From positions 62,001 through 126,000 of the forward strand of contig CALFNN010000011.1 of the NCBI GenBank assembly GCA_937902925.1: a stretch of DNA of 64,000 bases, read 5' to 3'. Below, piece by piece: positions 26,040-34,256 of the stretch. Made by a program: the position numbers and the translations under genes. The notes under the pieces are model-generated. The model ran no database searches. It was given only the letters and a program-made list of their open reading frames with translations, and was not told the DNA's origin. Within the stretch, counting starts at the first letter, position 1. Each line of letters starts with the position of its first letter. Source of the stretch: an uncultured Opitutaceae bacterium. GTDB lineage: Bacteria; Verrucomicrobiota; Verrucomicrobiia; Opitutales; Opitutaceae.

Positions 26040-27200
26040 GTGAAACTCGCCCTTGTCACCGAAACCTTCCCGCCGGAGATCAACGGCGTGGCAATGACTT
26101 TCGGTGTCATCGCCCGGGAACTTGGCCGGCGCGGCCATGCGGTGACCGTTTACCGGCCGCGGCGCCACGATCTTCCTGCCGGCGGCTTGCACCCCGAATT
26201 CTCCGAGATCGCCCTCCCCGGGATGCCGATCCCCGGCTATCCGTTGCTGCGGCTCGGACTGCCCGCCGGCGGCGAACTGCGCCGGCGCTGGCGGACCGAC
26301 CGCCCCGATCTCGTCCACGTCGCCACCGAAGGTCCGCTCGGCGCCTCCGCGGTCAGCGCCGCCCGCGAACTCGGCTTGCCGGTCACGTCGAGCTTTCACA
26401 CCAACTTCCACGCCTACACCAAGCACTACGGCTTCGGGCCGCTCGGCCGGGCCGTGCTGGCGTGGTTGCGGCACGTGCACAACCGCACCCAGTGCACCTT
26501 CGCGCCGACCGTCGCCTTGTGCGATGAACTCACCGCCCTCGGCTTCCGCAACCTCAACGTCCTCTCGCGCGGCGTCGACACCTGGCAGTTCCATCCGGCG
26601 CGCTGCTCCGCCGACCTCCGGTTGAAGTGGGACGCCGCGCCCAACGACCCGGTCGTCATCCACGTCGGGCGGATGGCCGCGGAGAAGAACTACCCGCTGC
26701 TCTTCCGCACCTTCGCCGCCATGCGCACCGCCAACCCCCGCTGCCGTTTCGTCCTCGTCGGCGACGGTCCGTTGCGCGCCCGGCTCCAGCGCGAGCATCC
26801 GCACTGCATCTTTACGGGCTTCATTCCCCGCGACGAACTCGCCCGCCACTACGCGTCGGCCGACATCTACGTCCACGCGAGCCTCACCGAGACGTTTGGC
26901 AACGTCCTGACCGAGGCGCTGGCGAGCGGCCTGGCGGTCGCGGGCTTCGACTACGCCGCCGCGAGCGAGTTCGTCCAGACGGAGCTCAACGGGCTCGCCG
27001 TCCCGTGCGACCAACCCGGCGCGCTGACGTCCGCGGCCGTGCGCCTCGCCACCGATCCCATCTTGCGCGCCCAGTTGCGCGCCGCCGCGCGCGCCACCGT
27101 GGAACCCCAGTCGTGGGAACACGTCATCGCGCGCTTCGAGGATGATCTCGCCGCCATCGCCGGCGCCCATCCCATCCCGGCCGAACCGGCCATCGCATGA
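26040..27200 (+). CDS. GT4-family glycosyltransferase (Agt/MgtA-like)
   Basis: This 386-aa GT-B glycosyltransferase begins KLALVTETFPPEINGVAMTF, typical of GT4 enzymes such as MgtA, SqdX and the diacylglycerol glucosyltransferase Agt. C-terminal donor-site motifs are VGRMAAEKNYPLLFRTFAAM, FVLVGDGPLRARL and the E-x7-E in ETFGNVLTEALASG. I chose GTG 26040, directly before KLALVTETF, because the upstream extension to 25962 is unlike the family. Its TGA overlaps the ATG of the next gene (ATGA, 27197-27200). With the three following genes it likely transfers a sugar to diacylglycerol to make a membrane glycolipid. Donor and acceptor are inferred from context. Confidence 0.88.
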   Translation: MKLALVTETFPPEINGVAMTFGVIARELGRRGHAVTVYRPRRHDLPAGGLHPEFSEIALPGMPIPGYPLLRLGLPAGGELRRRWRTDRPDLVHVATEGPLGASAVSAARELGLPVTSSFHTNFHAYTKHYGFGPLGRAVLAWLRHVHNRTQCTFAPTVALCDELTALGFRNLNVLSRGVDTWQFHPARCSADLRLKWDAAPNDPVVIHVGRMAAEKNYPLLFRTFAAMRTANPRCRFVLVGDGPLRARLQREHPHCIFTGFIPRDELARHYASADIYVHASLTETFGNVLTEALASGLAVAGFDYAAASEFVQTELNGLAVPCDQPGALTSAAVRLATDPILRAQLRAAARATVEPQSWEHVIARFEDDLAAIAGAHPIPAEPAIA

Positions 27201-28411
27201 ACCACCGCGTTCTCATCCTGACCGCGGGCTTCGGCGAAGGACACAACGCCGCGGCCCGCGCTCTCGCCGCGGCGTGCGATGCCGCCGCCGGCCCCGGCAC
27301 CGCCCTCGTCGCCGACATCTTCGCCCTCGCCTCGCCGCGCCTCAACGCCGTCGTCCGCCGCTCCTACCTCGGCCTGATCAACCGCGCCCCGCGCGCCTGG
27401 AGCGCCGCCTACGCCTGGATCGACCGGTCGACGATCCTGCCCGGCGGCCTCTGGATGCTGGCCCGCGAGACCCGCTTGCTCGACCGGTTGATCGCCCGCG
27501 AACGGCCCGCCGTGATTTGCAGCACCTATCCCGTCTACGCGTTCATGCTCGAACGGCTCGCCGCCAACGGGCGCGTCCTTTCCCCGCACTTCAACATCGT
27601 CACCGATTCCATCAGCATCAACTCCCTCTGGTGGCGCGCCCCGTGTGCCGGCTGGTTTTTGCCGAACGAGGATTCCGCCGACGTTCTCCGCCGCGCCGGC
27701 ATCGACGACGCCCGCCTGCATGTCCGCGGATTTCCCGTCACCGACTTCTTCAGCGCGCACGCCGGCGAGTTTTCCCCGCCCGCTCTCGCGGACGCCGGCG
27801 CCGTGCCCCGCGTCCTCTACATCATCAACTCCGGCACCCGCGGCGCCGCCGAGACCGCCCGCCGGCTCCTCACCGCGACCGACTGGGAAATCACCTGCGC
27901 CGTCGGTCGCGACGAGCCCCTCCGCCGCCAGCTTCTGCCGCTCGCCGCCGCCCGCCGGCGTCCCGCCACGATTCTCGGCTGGACCGATCAGATTCCCCGT
28001 TTGCTCATGACGCATCACGCCGTCGTCAGCAAAGCCGGCGGCGCCACCACGCAGGAGTCGATCGCCGCCCGGTGTCCGATGATCGTCAACCAGATCGTGC
28101 CCGGCCAGGAGGAGGGCAACTACGAGCTCCTTCGCCGGCATGGCGCCGGCACTCTTGCCGAGACACCTGATGCCGTCGTCGCCGCGCTCCACCGCGCATT
28201 CGCCGAGGAGGGCCGCATCTGGCGCGCGTGGCGCGCCGCCCTCGCGCCGCTCGCCCGCCCCGACGCCGCGCGCGGCATCGCCGCCCACGTCCTCGCCCCC
28301 TCCCTCCCCGCCGGCTCCGCCGTCTCCGCCGAGACTTGTCAACTAATAGTTGACATTCCATCGCCGGCGCCCGCCACGACGGGCGCGCCGCGCGCCCCGG
28401 TCGTCGCATGA
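27197..28411 (+). CDS. MGDG-synthase-like glycosyltransferase (GT28 type)
   Basis: This 404-aa protein opens with RVLILTAGFGEGHNAAARAL, the N-terminal signature of monogalactosyl/monoglucosyl-diacylglycerol synthases, and has STYPVYAFMLERLA and WWRAPCAGWFLPNE. The C-terminal donor site is SKAGGATTQESIAARCPMIV followed by NQIVPGQEEGNYELL. The enzyme would glycosylate diacylglycerol at the inner membrane. It is joined by ATGA overlaps to genes on both sides. The last 35 residues are a poorly conserved tail that contains the in-frame palindrome at 28337-28355 (read as CQLIVD). Confidence 0.85.
   Translation: MNHRVLILTAGFGEGHNAAARALAAACDAAAGPGTALVADIFALASPRLNAVVRRSYLGLINRAPRAWSAAYAWIDRSTILPGGLWMLARETRLLDRLIARERPAVICSTYPVYAFMLERLAANGRVLSPHFNIVTDSISINSLWWRAPCAGWFLPNEDSADVLRRAGIDDARLHVRGFPVTDFFSAHAGEFSPPALADAGAVPRVLYIINSGTRGAAETARRLLTATDWEITCAVGRDEPLRRQLLPLAAARRRPATILGWTDQIPRLLMTHHAVVSKAGGATTQESIAARCPMIVNQIVPGQEEGNYELLRRHGAGTLAETPDAVVAALHRAFAEEGRIWRAWRAALAPLARPDAARGIAAHVLAPSLPAGSAVSAETCQLIVDIPSPAPATTGAPRAPVVA
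28337..28355. repeat. 19-bp perfect palindrome, copy 1
   Basis: TGTCAACTA, a central A, then TAGTTGACA: 9-bp arms around one base, strikingly AT-rich for this locus. It lies inside the 3' tail of the MGDG-synthase-like gene and is read CQLIVD. The same element with one change occurs at 52441-52459. Confidence 0.8.
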
Positions 28412-29352
28412 AGACGCGGTTCATCTTCAACCCGACCTCCGGCCGCAACCGCCGCCGCCCGTGGCTTGCCGCCGCCATCCGCGATTTCATCTCGGCGCGC
28501 TCCCTCGACGCCGACCTCACGACGACCGACGGCCCCGGCCACGCCACCGACCTCGCCCGCGCGGCCGTCCACGCCGAGTGCGCCCAGGTGGTCGCCGTCG
28601 GCGGCGACGGCACGATGAACGAGGTCGCGCAAGCCCTGTTGCACTCGCCCGCCGCGCTCGCGCTGGTTCCTTGCGGCTCGGGCAACGGCCTCGCCCTCCA
28701 CCTCGGCCTGCCGTTGTCGCCGCTCGGCGCGCTGGAACTCGTCGCCGGCGCCGGCGGCCGCGTTGCCGCCCTCGACACCGGCGCCGCCAACGGCCTCCCG
28801 TTTTTCAACGCCATGGGCCTCGGCCTCGACGCCGACGTCAGCCGCCGCTTCAACGGTCTCGTCAAGCGCGGCCTGCCCGCCTACGCCCGCACCGCGCTCG
28901 CCGCCGTGCGCGAATTGCACCACGAGCGCGTCACCATCCGCTCCGAGACCCACCACGAGACGCTCGACATGCTGCTCGTCGCGGTCGCCAACTCCGATCA
29001 ATACGGCAACAATGCCCGCATCGCGCCCGGCGCCCGGGTGGACGACGGTCTGCTCGATCTCGTTGCCGTCGAGCCGGTCGGGCTTTTCGGCGCCGTGGCC
29101 CTCGCCGTGCGCCTCTTTCTCGGCACGGTCGACCAGAGCCCCCGGGTGCGCCGGATGCGCGGCCCGCGCTTCGTCATCGAGCGCGTTGCGCCCGGCTTGA
29201 TCCACACCGACGGCGAAACGCACGCCGCCGGCACCGCCATCGAGGTGATCGTCCACCCCCGCAGCCTGCGCGTGCTCATCCCCGCGAGCTCGCGCGCGGT
29301 TGCGTTTCCGACCGTCCCCGCCCACGCCGGCTTCGCCCTCCAGCTGCCATGA
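28408..29352 (+). CDS. Diacylglycerol/lipid kinase family protein
   Basis: This 314-aa protein has the DAGK catalytic signatures FNPTSGRNRR, VVAVGGDGTMNEVAQALL and LVPCGSGNGLALHLGLP, followed by the family's beta-sandwich C-terminal part. Such kinases phosphorylate diacylglycerol or related lipids. In this operon it could return diacylglycerol to the phosphatidate pool, opposing the PlcP-like enzyme. Start and stop overlap both neighbours by ATGA. Confidence 0.88.
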   Translation: MKTRFIFNPTSGRNRRRPWLAAAIRDFISARSLDADLTTTDGPGHATDLARAAVHAECAQVVAVGGDGTMNEVAQALLHSPAALALVPCGSGNGLALHLGLPLSPLGALELVAGAGGRVAALDTGAANGLPFFNAMGLGLDADVSRRFNGLVKRGLPAYARTALAAVRELHHERVTIRSETHHETLDMLLVAVANSDQYGNNARIAPGARVDDGLLDLVAVEPVGLFGAVALAVRLFLGTVDQSPRVRRMRGPRFVIERVAPGLIHTDGETHAAGTAIEVIVHPRSLRVLIPASSRAVAFPTVPAHAGFALQLP

Positions 29353-30164
29353 AAAAACTGCTGCGCGTCCGCACGGTCATTCTCTCCGATGTCCACCTCG
29401 GCACGGCGGACTGCAAGGTTCGCGAAGTGAATCATTTTCTCCGGCACACCCGCTGCGACAAGCTCATCCTCAACGGCGACATCATCGACGGCTGGCAGCT
29501 CCGCCGTGGCGGCCAGTGGACGAAGGCCCACACGCGTTTTGTCCGCATTGTCCTCAAGAAACTCGAGAAGCGCGACACGGAGGTCGTCTACCTCCGCGGC
29601 AACCACGACGACATCCTCGCCTCGTTTCTGCCGCTCGACTTCGAGAACCTCCGCATCGTCGAGGACCACGTCCACGAGGGGCCGCGCGGTCGCTACCTCG
29701 TCCTGCACGGCGATGTATTCGACTCGGTCACGAAAAATTTCGTCTGGCTCGCGCACCTCGGCGACTGGGGCTATCAGCTTTTGCTCAAGCTCAACCGCGC
29801 CTACAACGCCTGGCGGGCGTGGCGCGGCAAGGAATACTGGTCGCTCAGCAAGGCCATCAAGGCGCGCGTGAAACAGGCGGTCAGCCACGTCGGCGACTTC
29901 GAGGACCACATTGCCGAGCTCGCCCGCGAGCGGGGCTGCACCGGCGTGATGTGCGGCCACATCCACACGGCCGCCGACAAGATGATCGGCGGCGTCCACT
30001 ACCTCAATTCCGGCGACTGGGTCGAGTCGCTCACGGCCGTCGTCGAGCACTGGGACGGCCGCTACGAACTCGTGAACTTCCTCGATTTCGCGCGGGAGTT
30101 TCCGCTCGAGCTCGAGTCCGAGGTCGAGGCGGATGCCCCGCCGGCGGACGCCGTCGAGGCCTGA
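29349..30164 (+). CDS. plcP: PlcP-like calcineurin-type metallophosphoesterase
   Basis: This 271-aa protein has metal-binding motifs ILSDVHLGT, NGDIIDGW, RGNHDD, HGDVFD and CGHIHTA. The family is often labelled UDP-2,3-diacylglucosamine hydrolase. The long W/Y-rich insert (LAHLGDWGYQLLLKLNRAYN, EYWSLSKAIK) and the ending YLNSGDWVESLTAVVEHWDG fit the PlcP group (phospholipase C-like enzymes that strip phospholipid head groups under phosphate limitation) better than LpxH. ATG 29349 overlaps the kinase stop; longer in-frame extensions upstream are shadows of the kinase gene. The symbol is by analogy; substrate is untested. Confidence 0.75.
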   Translation: MKKLLRVRTVILSDVHLGTADCKVREVNHFLRHTRCDKLILNGDIIDGWQLRRGGQWTKAHTRFVRIVLKKLEKRDTEVVYLRGNHDDILASFLPLDFENLRIVEDHVHEGPRGRYLVLHGDVFDSVTKNFVWLAHLGDWGYQLLLKLNRAYNAWRAWRGKEYWSLSKAIKARVKQAVSHVGDFEDHIAELARERGCTGVMCGHIHTAADKMIGGVHYLNSGDWVESLTAVVEHWDGRYELVNFLDFAREFPLELESEVEADAPPADAVEA

Positions 30165-30195
30165 ACCGGCGCCACGTCAACGGTCGCGCCGCCCG

Positions 30196-32319
30196 TCAAT
30201 CCGGGCGCGTGTCCTCGCCCGTCGCCGCGGCATCGGGTGGCGGTGGGAGGCGCAGGAACGGCGTGCATACCTCGGCCAGCCGCGCCAGCGTGAAAGGCTT
30301 CGGAATGACCGGCACATCCCATTGCGCGATCTCCTCCTCCAGCCGCCGGTCCCCCGGATAGCCGGTCAGAAAGACAAACCGGCGCGCGATGCCGGGCCGC
30401 ACCTCGCGCAGATGCAGGAAGAACTCCGGTCCGCTCATCACCGGCATCCGGATGTCGGAGAGCACGAGCGCATAGTTTTCCCGCACGAGCAGATCCAGCG
30501 CCTCCGCGCCGTTGCCCGCGAGATCCACCCGGCAGCCGAATTGCGCCCGCAGCATTTCCTGCAGCAGCCGGCGCACGACCTCCTCGTCCTCCACCACCAG
30601 CACGCGCTCGCCGCGCGGCACATCCGCCGGCCCGGGCGCCGCCGCCGTCCCCGTGGCCGGCGCGAAGAGCAGCGCGCCGACGTCCTCGAGCGGCAGCGTG
30701 ATCGTGAATCGCGCCCCGGAGCCCGGCTGGCTCTCGACCGCGATATCGCCGCCGTGTTGCCGGACGACACTGAAACAGATGCTCAAGCCCAGCCCGGTGC
30801 CGCGTTCGGGCCCCTTGGTGGTGAAAAACGGATCGAAGATCCGGCCGAGATTTTCCGCGGCGATACCACAGCCGTTGTCGGTCACGGTCAAAACCGCCTG
30901 CCGGGCGGGCTCGCAGGCGTGCACCTCGATGGCCAGCATCCCGCCGGCGCGGTTCTCCATCGCCTGGAGCGCGTTCAAGACGAGGTTGATCGTCACCTGC
31001 TTCAACTGTCCGGCCTCGGCCATGACCCAGACCGGCGTCGCGGAAAACACGGTCCGCACCTCGCACGGCGACTCGCGCAACTGGAAGCGCAGCATCACGA
31101 GCGTCTCTTCCACCACCGTCCGCAAATCCACCAGTTGCGCCGCTGGTGCGACCGGCTTCGAGAGTTGCAGCAGTTGGCGCACAATGCCCGCCGCCTCGCC
31201 CACGCTTTTCTGGATGTAATCCGCATAGCGCTGCACGTCGGCCCCTCGGTCCACGCTGAGCAGGTCGGCAAACCCCAGGACGGGCGTCAGCTTGTTGTTC
31301 AACTCGTGGGCGATGCCTCCCACCAGCGTGTCGAGCAGCGTCTGCTTCTCGCGCCGCAGCATGTTGCGCTCGAGTGTCCGCTGGTCGGTGATGTCGTCGA
31401 GGCACGCGCAGATTTGCCCGGTCTCGCGAATCCAACCCGTGGAGCAGCGAAAGAGCCGCGCGCCGCGTCCCGGGAGGTGGAGCACCAGCTCCCGCGTCGC
31501 GGCCGCCGTCCCGCTGTCGGCGTGGGCCTGGAGCAGCGCGAGAAACGCCGGCCGGTCGGTCTCCGCCACCCACGGGGTGAGCGAGATCAGCGCGGCGGAT
31601 GTCTCGGCGAACCCGAGCAGCTCCGCCAGCCGCTGGTTGTGCTCGTGGATGCCGCCATCCACGTCGAGCAGCGCGACCCCCAGCGTGTGGCCTTCGAACA
31701 ATCCCAGATAAAGTCCCTGCGACTGGCGCAACGCATGGTTCGCCCGGAACAGCTCGAGATTCTGCTCCAGCAACGCCGCCTGCTGCCGGCGGAGTTCATC
31801 GAGTTGCTCGGCGACCAGCCGCGATTGCAACTGCGCCAGCGCCTCCACCGGAATCAGCCCGAGCAGCCGCCGGTCCGCGTCGACCAGCACGACTTCCTCG
31901 TGAAACGCATCGCCGTGGCGCGCCATCGCCCGGTCGAGCAGTTCGCGCACCGGCGTGTCGTGCATCACGATCAGCGGCTCCGCGACCAGCGCCGTCTCGA
32001 CCGGGCTGTGACTGTAGAGCGCGAAGCCAAACCGCGAGCCCATCACGAAGCCGATCTGCCCGCGGGCGCACAGCCCGATCACGCACCCCTCCCGGCAGAC
32101 GGCCATGAACTCCACCTGGCGGTCGCGAAAATCCCGGTGCGCGCTTTCCAGCGGCGTGCCGGCGTCGACCGACTCGCGATGGTGCACCAGCGATTCGAGC
32201 GGCGTCGCCTCGGCGCCCAGCACCGTCAGCTTCGCCAGCGCCAGCGCCGGTCGATTCGATCCGTCGATTGTTTCGGGCGCATGCCCGTTGGTCGGAGCAG
32301 GAAAGTGGGATAATTCCAT
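30196..32319 (-). CDS. CBS-PAS hybrid histidine kinase with receiver domain
   Basis: This 707-aa cytoplasmic protein has no transmembrane segment. In order: an N-terminal CBS-like pair (about residues 40-170; IGFVMGSRFGFALYSHSPVE, EEVVLVDADRRLLGLIPVEA), a short coiled linker, a PAS domain (about 210-330; LGVALLDVDGGIHEHNQRLA), HisKA with the phospho-His in GGIAHELNNKLTPVLGFADL, and HATPase with TINLVLNALQAM and GTGLGLSICFSVV. A C-terminal receiver (about 575-695) has the acceptor Asp in VLSDIRMPVMSG and Lys in PKPFTLARL. I preferred ATG 32319 over 32409. It ends the operon that begins at 34004. The cognate output protein is not in the window. Confidence 0.9.
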   Translation of the reverse strand: MELSHFPAPTNGHAPETIDGSNRPALALAKLTVLGAEATPLESLVHHRESVDAGTPLESAHRDFRDRQVEFMAVCREGCVIGLCARGQIGFVMGSRFGFALYSHSPVETALVAEPLIVMHDTPVRELLDRAMARHGDAFHEEVVLVDADRRLLGLIPVEALAQLQSRLVAEQLDELRRQQAALLEQNLELFRANHALRQSQGLYLGLFEGHTLGVALLDVDGGIHEHNQRLAELLGFAETSAALISLTPWVAETDRPAFLALLQAHADSGTAAATRELVLHLPGRGARLFRCSTGWIRETGQICACLDDITDQRTLERNMLRREKQTLLDTLVGGIAHELNNKLTPVLGFADLLSVDRGADVQRYADYIQKSVGEAAGIVRQLLQLSKPVAPAAQLVDLRTVVEETLVMLRFQLRESPCEVRTVFSATPVWVMAEAGQLKQVTINLVLNALQAMENRAGGMLAIEVHACEPARQAVLTVTDNGCGIAAENLGRIFDPFFTTKGPERGTGLGLSICFSVVRQHGGDIAVESQPGSGARFTITLPLEDVGALLFAPATGTAAAPGPADVPRGERVLVVEDEEVVRRLLQEMLRAQFGCRVDLAGNGAEALDLLVRENYALVLSDIRMPVMSGPEFFLHLREVRPGIARRFVFLTGYPGDRRLEEEIAQWDVPVIPKPFTLARLAEVCTPFLRLPPPPDAAATGEDTRPD

Positions 32320-32405
32320 GGGTAGGACTTGAGCGAGCCTTTCACGAAGGATCGGTCCATCGCCACCCGCCCATGTCACGATGAGGTGAAATCGCGCCGC
32401 CGCGC

Positions 32406-33293
32406 TCAATTTCGCAGCGCCACCTTGGCCGGCCGGAAGTCGGGATTCTCCCGCGCCGCCCGGGCGTATTCCGCCCGCGCGCCCGCGGCGTCGCCCTTTT
32501 TCTCCAGCAGCTCCGCGAGCCGGTAATGGATGTCCGCCGCCCCCGGCTTCCCCTCGCCCTCCGGCGCCGGCAGGTCGAGGCAGCGCCGCAGTGCCGCAAT
32601 GCCGCGGTCGAGTTGCTGCCCGCTCAGCGCCGCGCAGCGGCCCACCTGGTAGAGGGCCATGAAATCATCGGGCGAGCGCCGCAGCACGTCGTCGAACTCC
32701 GCAAACGCCGCCGCGAATTTTTTCTCGCCCAGCGCGATCGTCGCCAGCGCGATCCGGCCGTTCATCGGGTCGAGCTTCTCGATTTCCGCCGCCTGCCCGC
32801 GCGCCAGGTCGACACCGCCGCCCGCGATTCGCGGCGCGACCAGATCGTAGCCCAGCAGGCTCCAGTGGTAGTTGCAGTTGCCCGGCTCGAGTTCCACCGC
32901 CCGCTCGTAGGCCGCCTTGCATTTCATCGCCCAGCTGAATTTCGCCAGCAGGCCGGCTTGCTGCGCCGCGAGTCCGTAGGCGTCGCCCAGCGCGTTTTGC
33001 ACGCGCGCGCTGGCCGGCTCGCGCCGCGCCGCCCGCTCGAGGCGCGTCAGCGCCTCCGCCCCGTCGTCGAACCACAATGCCAGCCGCCCGAGATAGAAAT
33101 CGAGTGCCGGATCTTCCGGCCGCTCCGCCGCCAGCCGCGCGAAAATCCTGCGCGCCTCGCCATAGCGGGCCTGGCGATAGAACGTGAGCGCCGACTCGAA
33201 ATCGTCCGCCGGCGCGGCGTGCGCCGCCACCGCGAGTCCCGCGCACGCCGCCAGCACGCCACCCAGCCTCACGCTAACCGCCGTCCGTTTCAT
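32406..33293 (-). CDS. Exported TPR-repeat protein
   Basis: This 295-aa protein has a signal peptide (MKRTAVSVRLGGVLAACAGLAVAAHA is the leading region, cut near AHAAP). About six TPR-like units run from residue 30 onward, for example ALTFYRQARYGEARRIFARL, YLGRLALWFDDGAEALTRLE and LLEKKGDAAGARAEYARAAR. It is probably a periplasmic protein-protein interaction scaffold. ATG 33293 was chosen for its signal peptide; it overlaps the preceding gene's 3' end by 20 bp. The histidine-kinase gene starts 86 bp downstream. Confidence 0.85.
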   Translation of the reverse strand: MKRTAVSVRLGGVLAACAGLAVAAHAAPADDFESALTFYRQARYGEARRIFARLAAERPEDPALDFYLGRLALWFDDGAEALTRLERAARREPASARVQNALGDAYGLAAQQAGLLAKFSWAMKCKAAYERAVELEPGNCNYHWSLLGYDLVAPRIAGGGVDLARGQAAEIEKLDPMNGRIALATIALGEKKFAAAFAEFDDVLRRSPDDFMALYQVGRCAALSGQQLDRGIAALRRCLDLPAPEGEGKPGAADIHYRLAELLEKKGDAAGARAEYARAARENPDFRPAKVALRN

Positions 33294-33651
33294 GGGAGTG
33301 CCAGGCCGCGCGCCCATTCGCGCGCGCGAGGTGCCGGAGTTGAAGGCCGCGCCAGAATAAAAACGTCGCGTGGCACCGCGGCGTCGGGGCCGGCGGCGCC
33401 ACGGTCCCGGTCCTCGCCGCCTGCCGGACCAGATGCCAGCGGACTCCCGCGTCCGTGCCGGCCAGCAGGCCGAGGCGGTGGATTTCGGCCAGCAACGCAT
33501 AAAGCGCCGCCGCGCCCGCTCGCGTCGCCTTCAACCGCAGCCAGTCGAGCCGGCTCGCCGTGCCCCGCATGTGTCCGGCCCGATCGATGTCTTCGAGCAA
33601 CAAACGGAGGCGCCGGGCCGTGGCGGCCTCGCGCGGAGCCGGAGGGATCAC
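33274..33651 (-). CDS. Small protein of unknown function
   Basis: This 125-aa basic, helical protein starts at GTG 33651, which overlaps the TGA of the preceding gene (GTGA), arguing for translational coupling. The sequence is Arg/Leu/Ala-rich (AATARRLRLLLEDIDRAGHM; TRAGAAALYALLAEIHRLGL; HATFLFWRGLQLRHLARANG) with no recognised domain and no signal peptide. The 3' end overlaps the TPR gene's start by 20 bp. Reality is supported by the overlap and by protein-like composition in this frame only. Confidence 0.6.
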   Translation of the reverse strand: MIPPAPREAATARRLRLLLEDIDRAGHMRGTASRLDWLRLKATRAGAAALYALLAEIHRLGLLAGTDAGVRWHLVRQAARTGTVAPPAPTPRCHATFLFWRGLQLRHLARANGRAAWHSHETDGG

Positions 33652-34004
33652 GCGATCGCGCGCCCCGCCGCGCGCGCCTGCTGCCGCTCCGACAAATAAC
33701 CCGCGGCGATTCGTCGCAGCCGGTGCGTCGAAAGCCGGCAGCGGAGTCTCCGCCGCCACCAGTTCAGGTTTCGCGCGTCCATCGCGTAGTCCCTGATTTC
33801 CTCCTCGAGCTGCTGGCGCGTCGTCACCCGGGCCGCGCCATCGAGCAGCTCCCGGTCGGGCGCAAAATACTCCGGATGCAGGACCGCCACCAGTGGCGCC
33901 CACGGAATCGCCCGCCAATGGAGCGCACGCCAAAACATCCGCCCGGTGAATCTTTCGAGCCGGCATCCGTGTCGCGCGCAATAAATTTCCTGAAAAGTCC
34001 TCAC
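33648..34004 (-). CDS. Small conserved-looking protein of unknown function
   Basis: This 118-aa protein starts at GTG 34004 behind a good ribosome-binding site (AAGGTGG at 34013-34019). It is rich in Trp, Arg, Cys and His: FQEIYCARHGC near the start, then RMFWRALHWRAIPWAPLVAV, ARNLNWWRRRLRCRLSTHRL and RRIAAGYLSERQ. The pattern looks conserved, possibly nucleic-acid-binding or regulatory, but I cannot name a family. First gene of the operon leading to the histidine kinase. Confidence 0.7.
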   Translation of the reverse strand: MRTFQEIYCARHGCRLERFTGRMFWRALHWRAIPWAPLVAVLHPEYFAPDRELLDGAARVTTRQQLEEEIRDYAMDARNLNWWRRRLRCRLSTHRLRRIAAGYLSERQQARAAGRAIA

Positions 34005-34107
34005 GCCGGCACCACCTTGGTCGCGCCACCTCCGCGGTGGCAACGGGTCCACGGTGAAGATTGTGCAAAACCGGGCCGCTGCCCTCCCCGCCGTTCCGGG
34101 AAAAAAT

Positions 34108-34138
34108 GAAGGCCGCCCAAAACCCGTGGGCGGCCTTC
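34108..34138 (-). terminator. Intrinsic terminator of waaA
   Basis: A perfect 12-bp stem (34108-34119 with 34127-34138, 7-nt loop) is followed on the minus strand by ATTTTTTCCC. It lies 119 bp downstream of the waaA stop: a textbook rho-independent terminator. Confidence 0.85.
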
Positions 34139-34256
34139 CCCGGAGCTACACACCCTGACCAAATCGAAAGCGACCGGCGCGACGAAAGACGCCCGCCCCG
34201 GCCGGCGCGTTCAATTGCCAGTCATCCCTTGGCGCGAGTTTACCGCACCGTCACAA

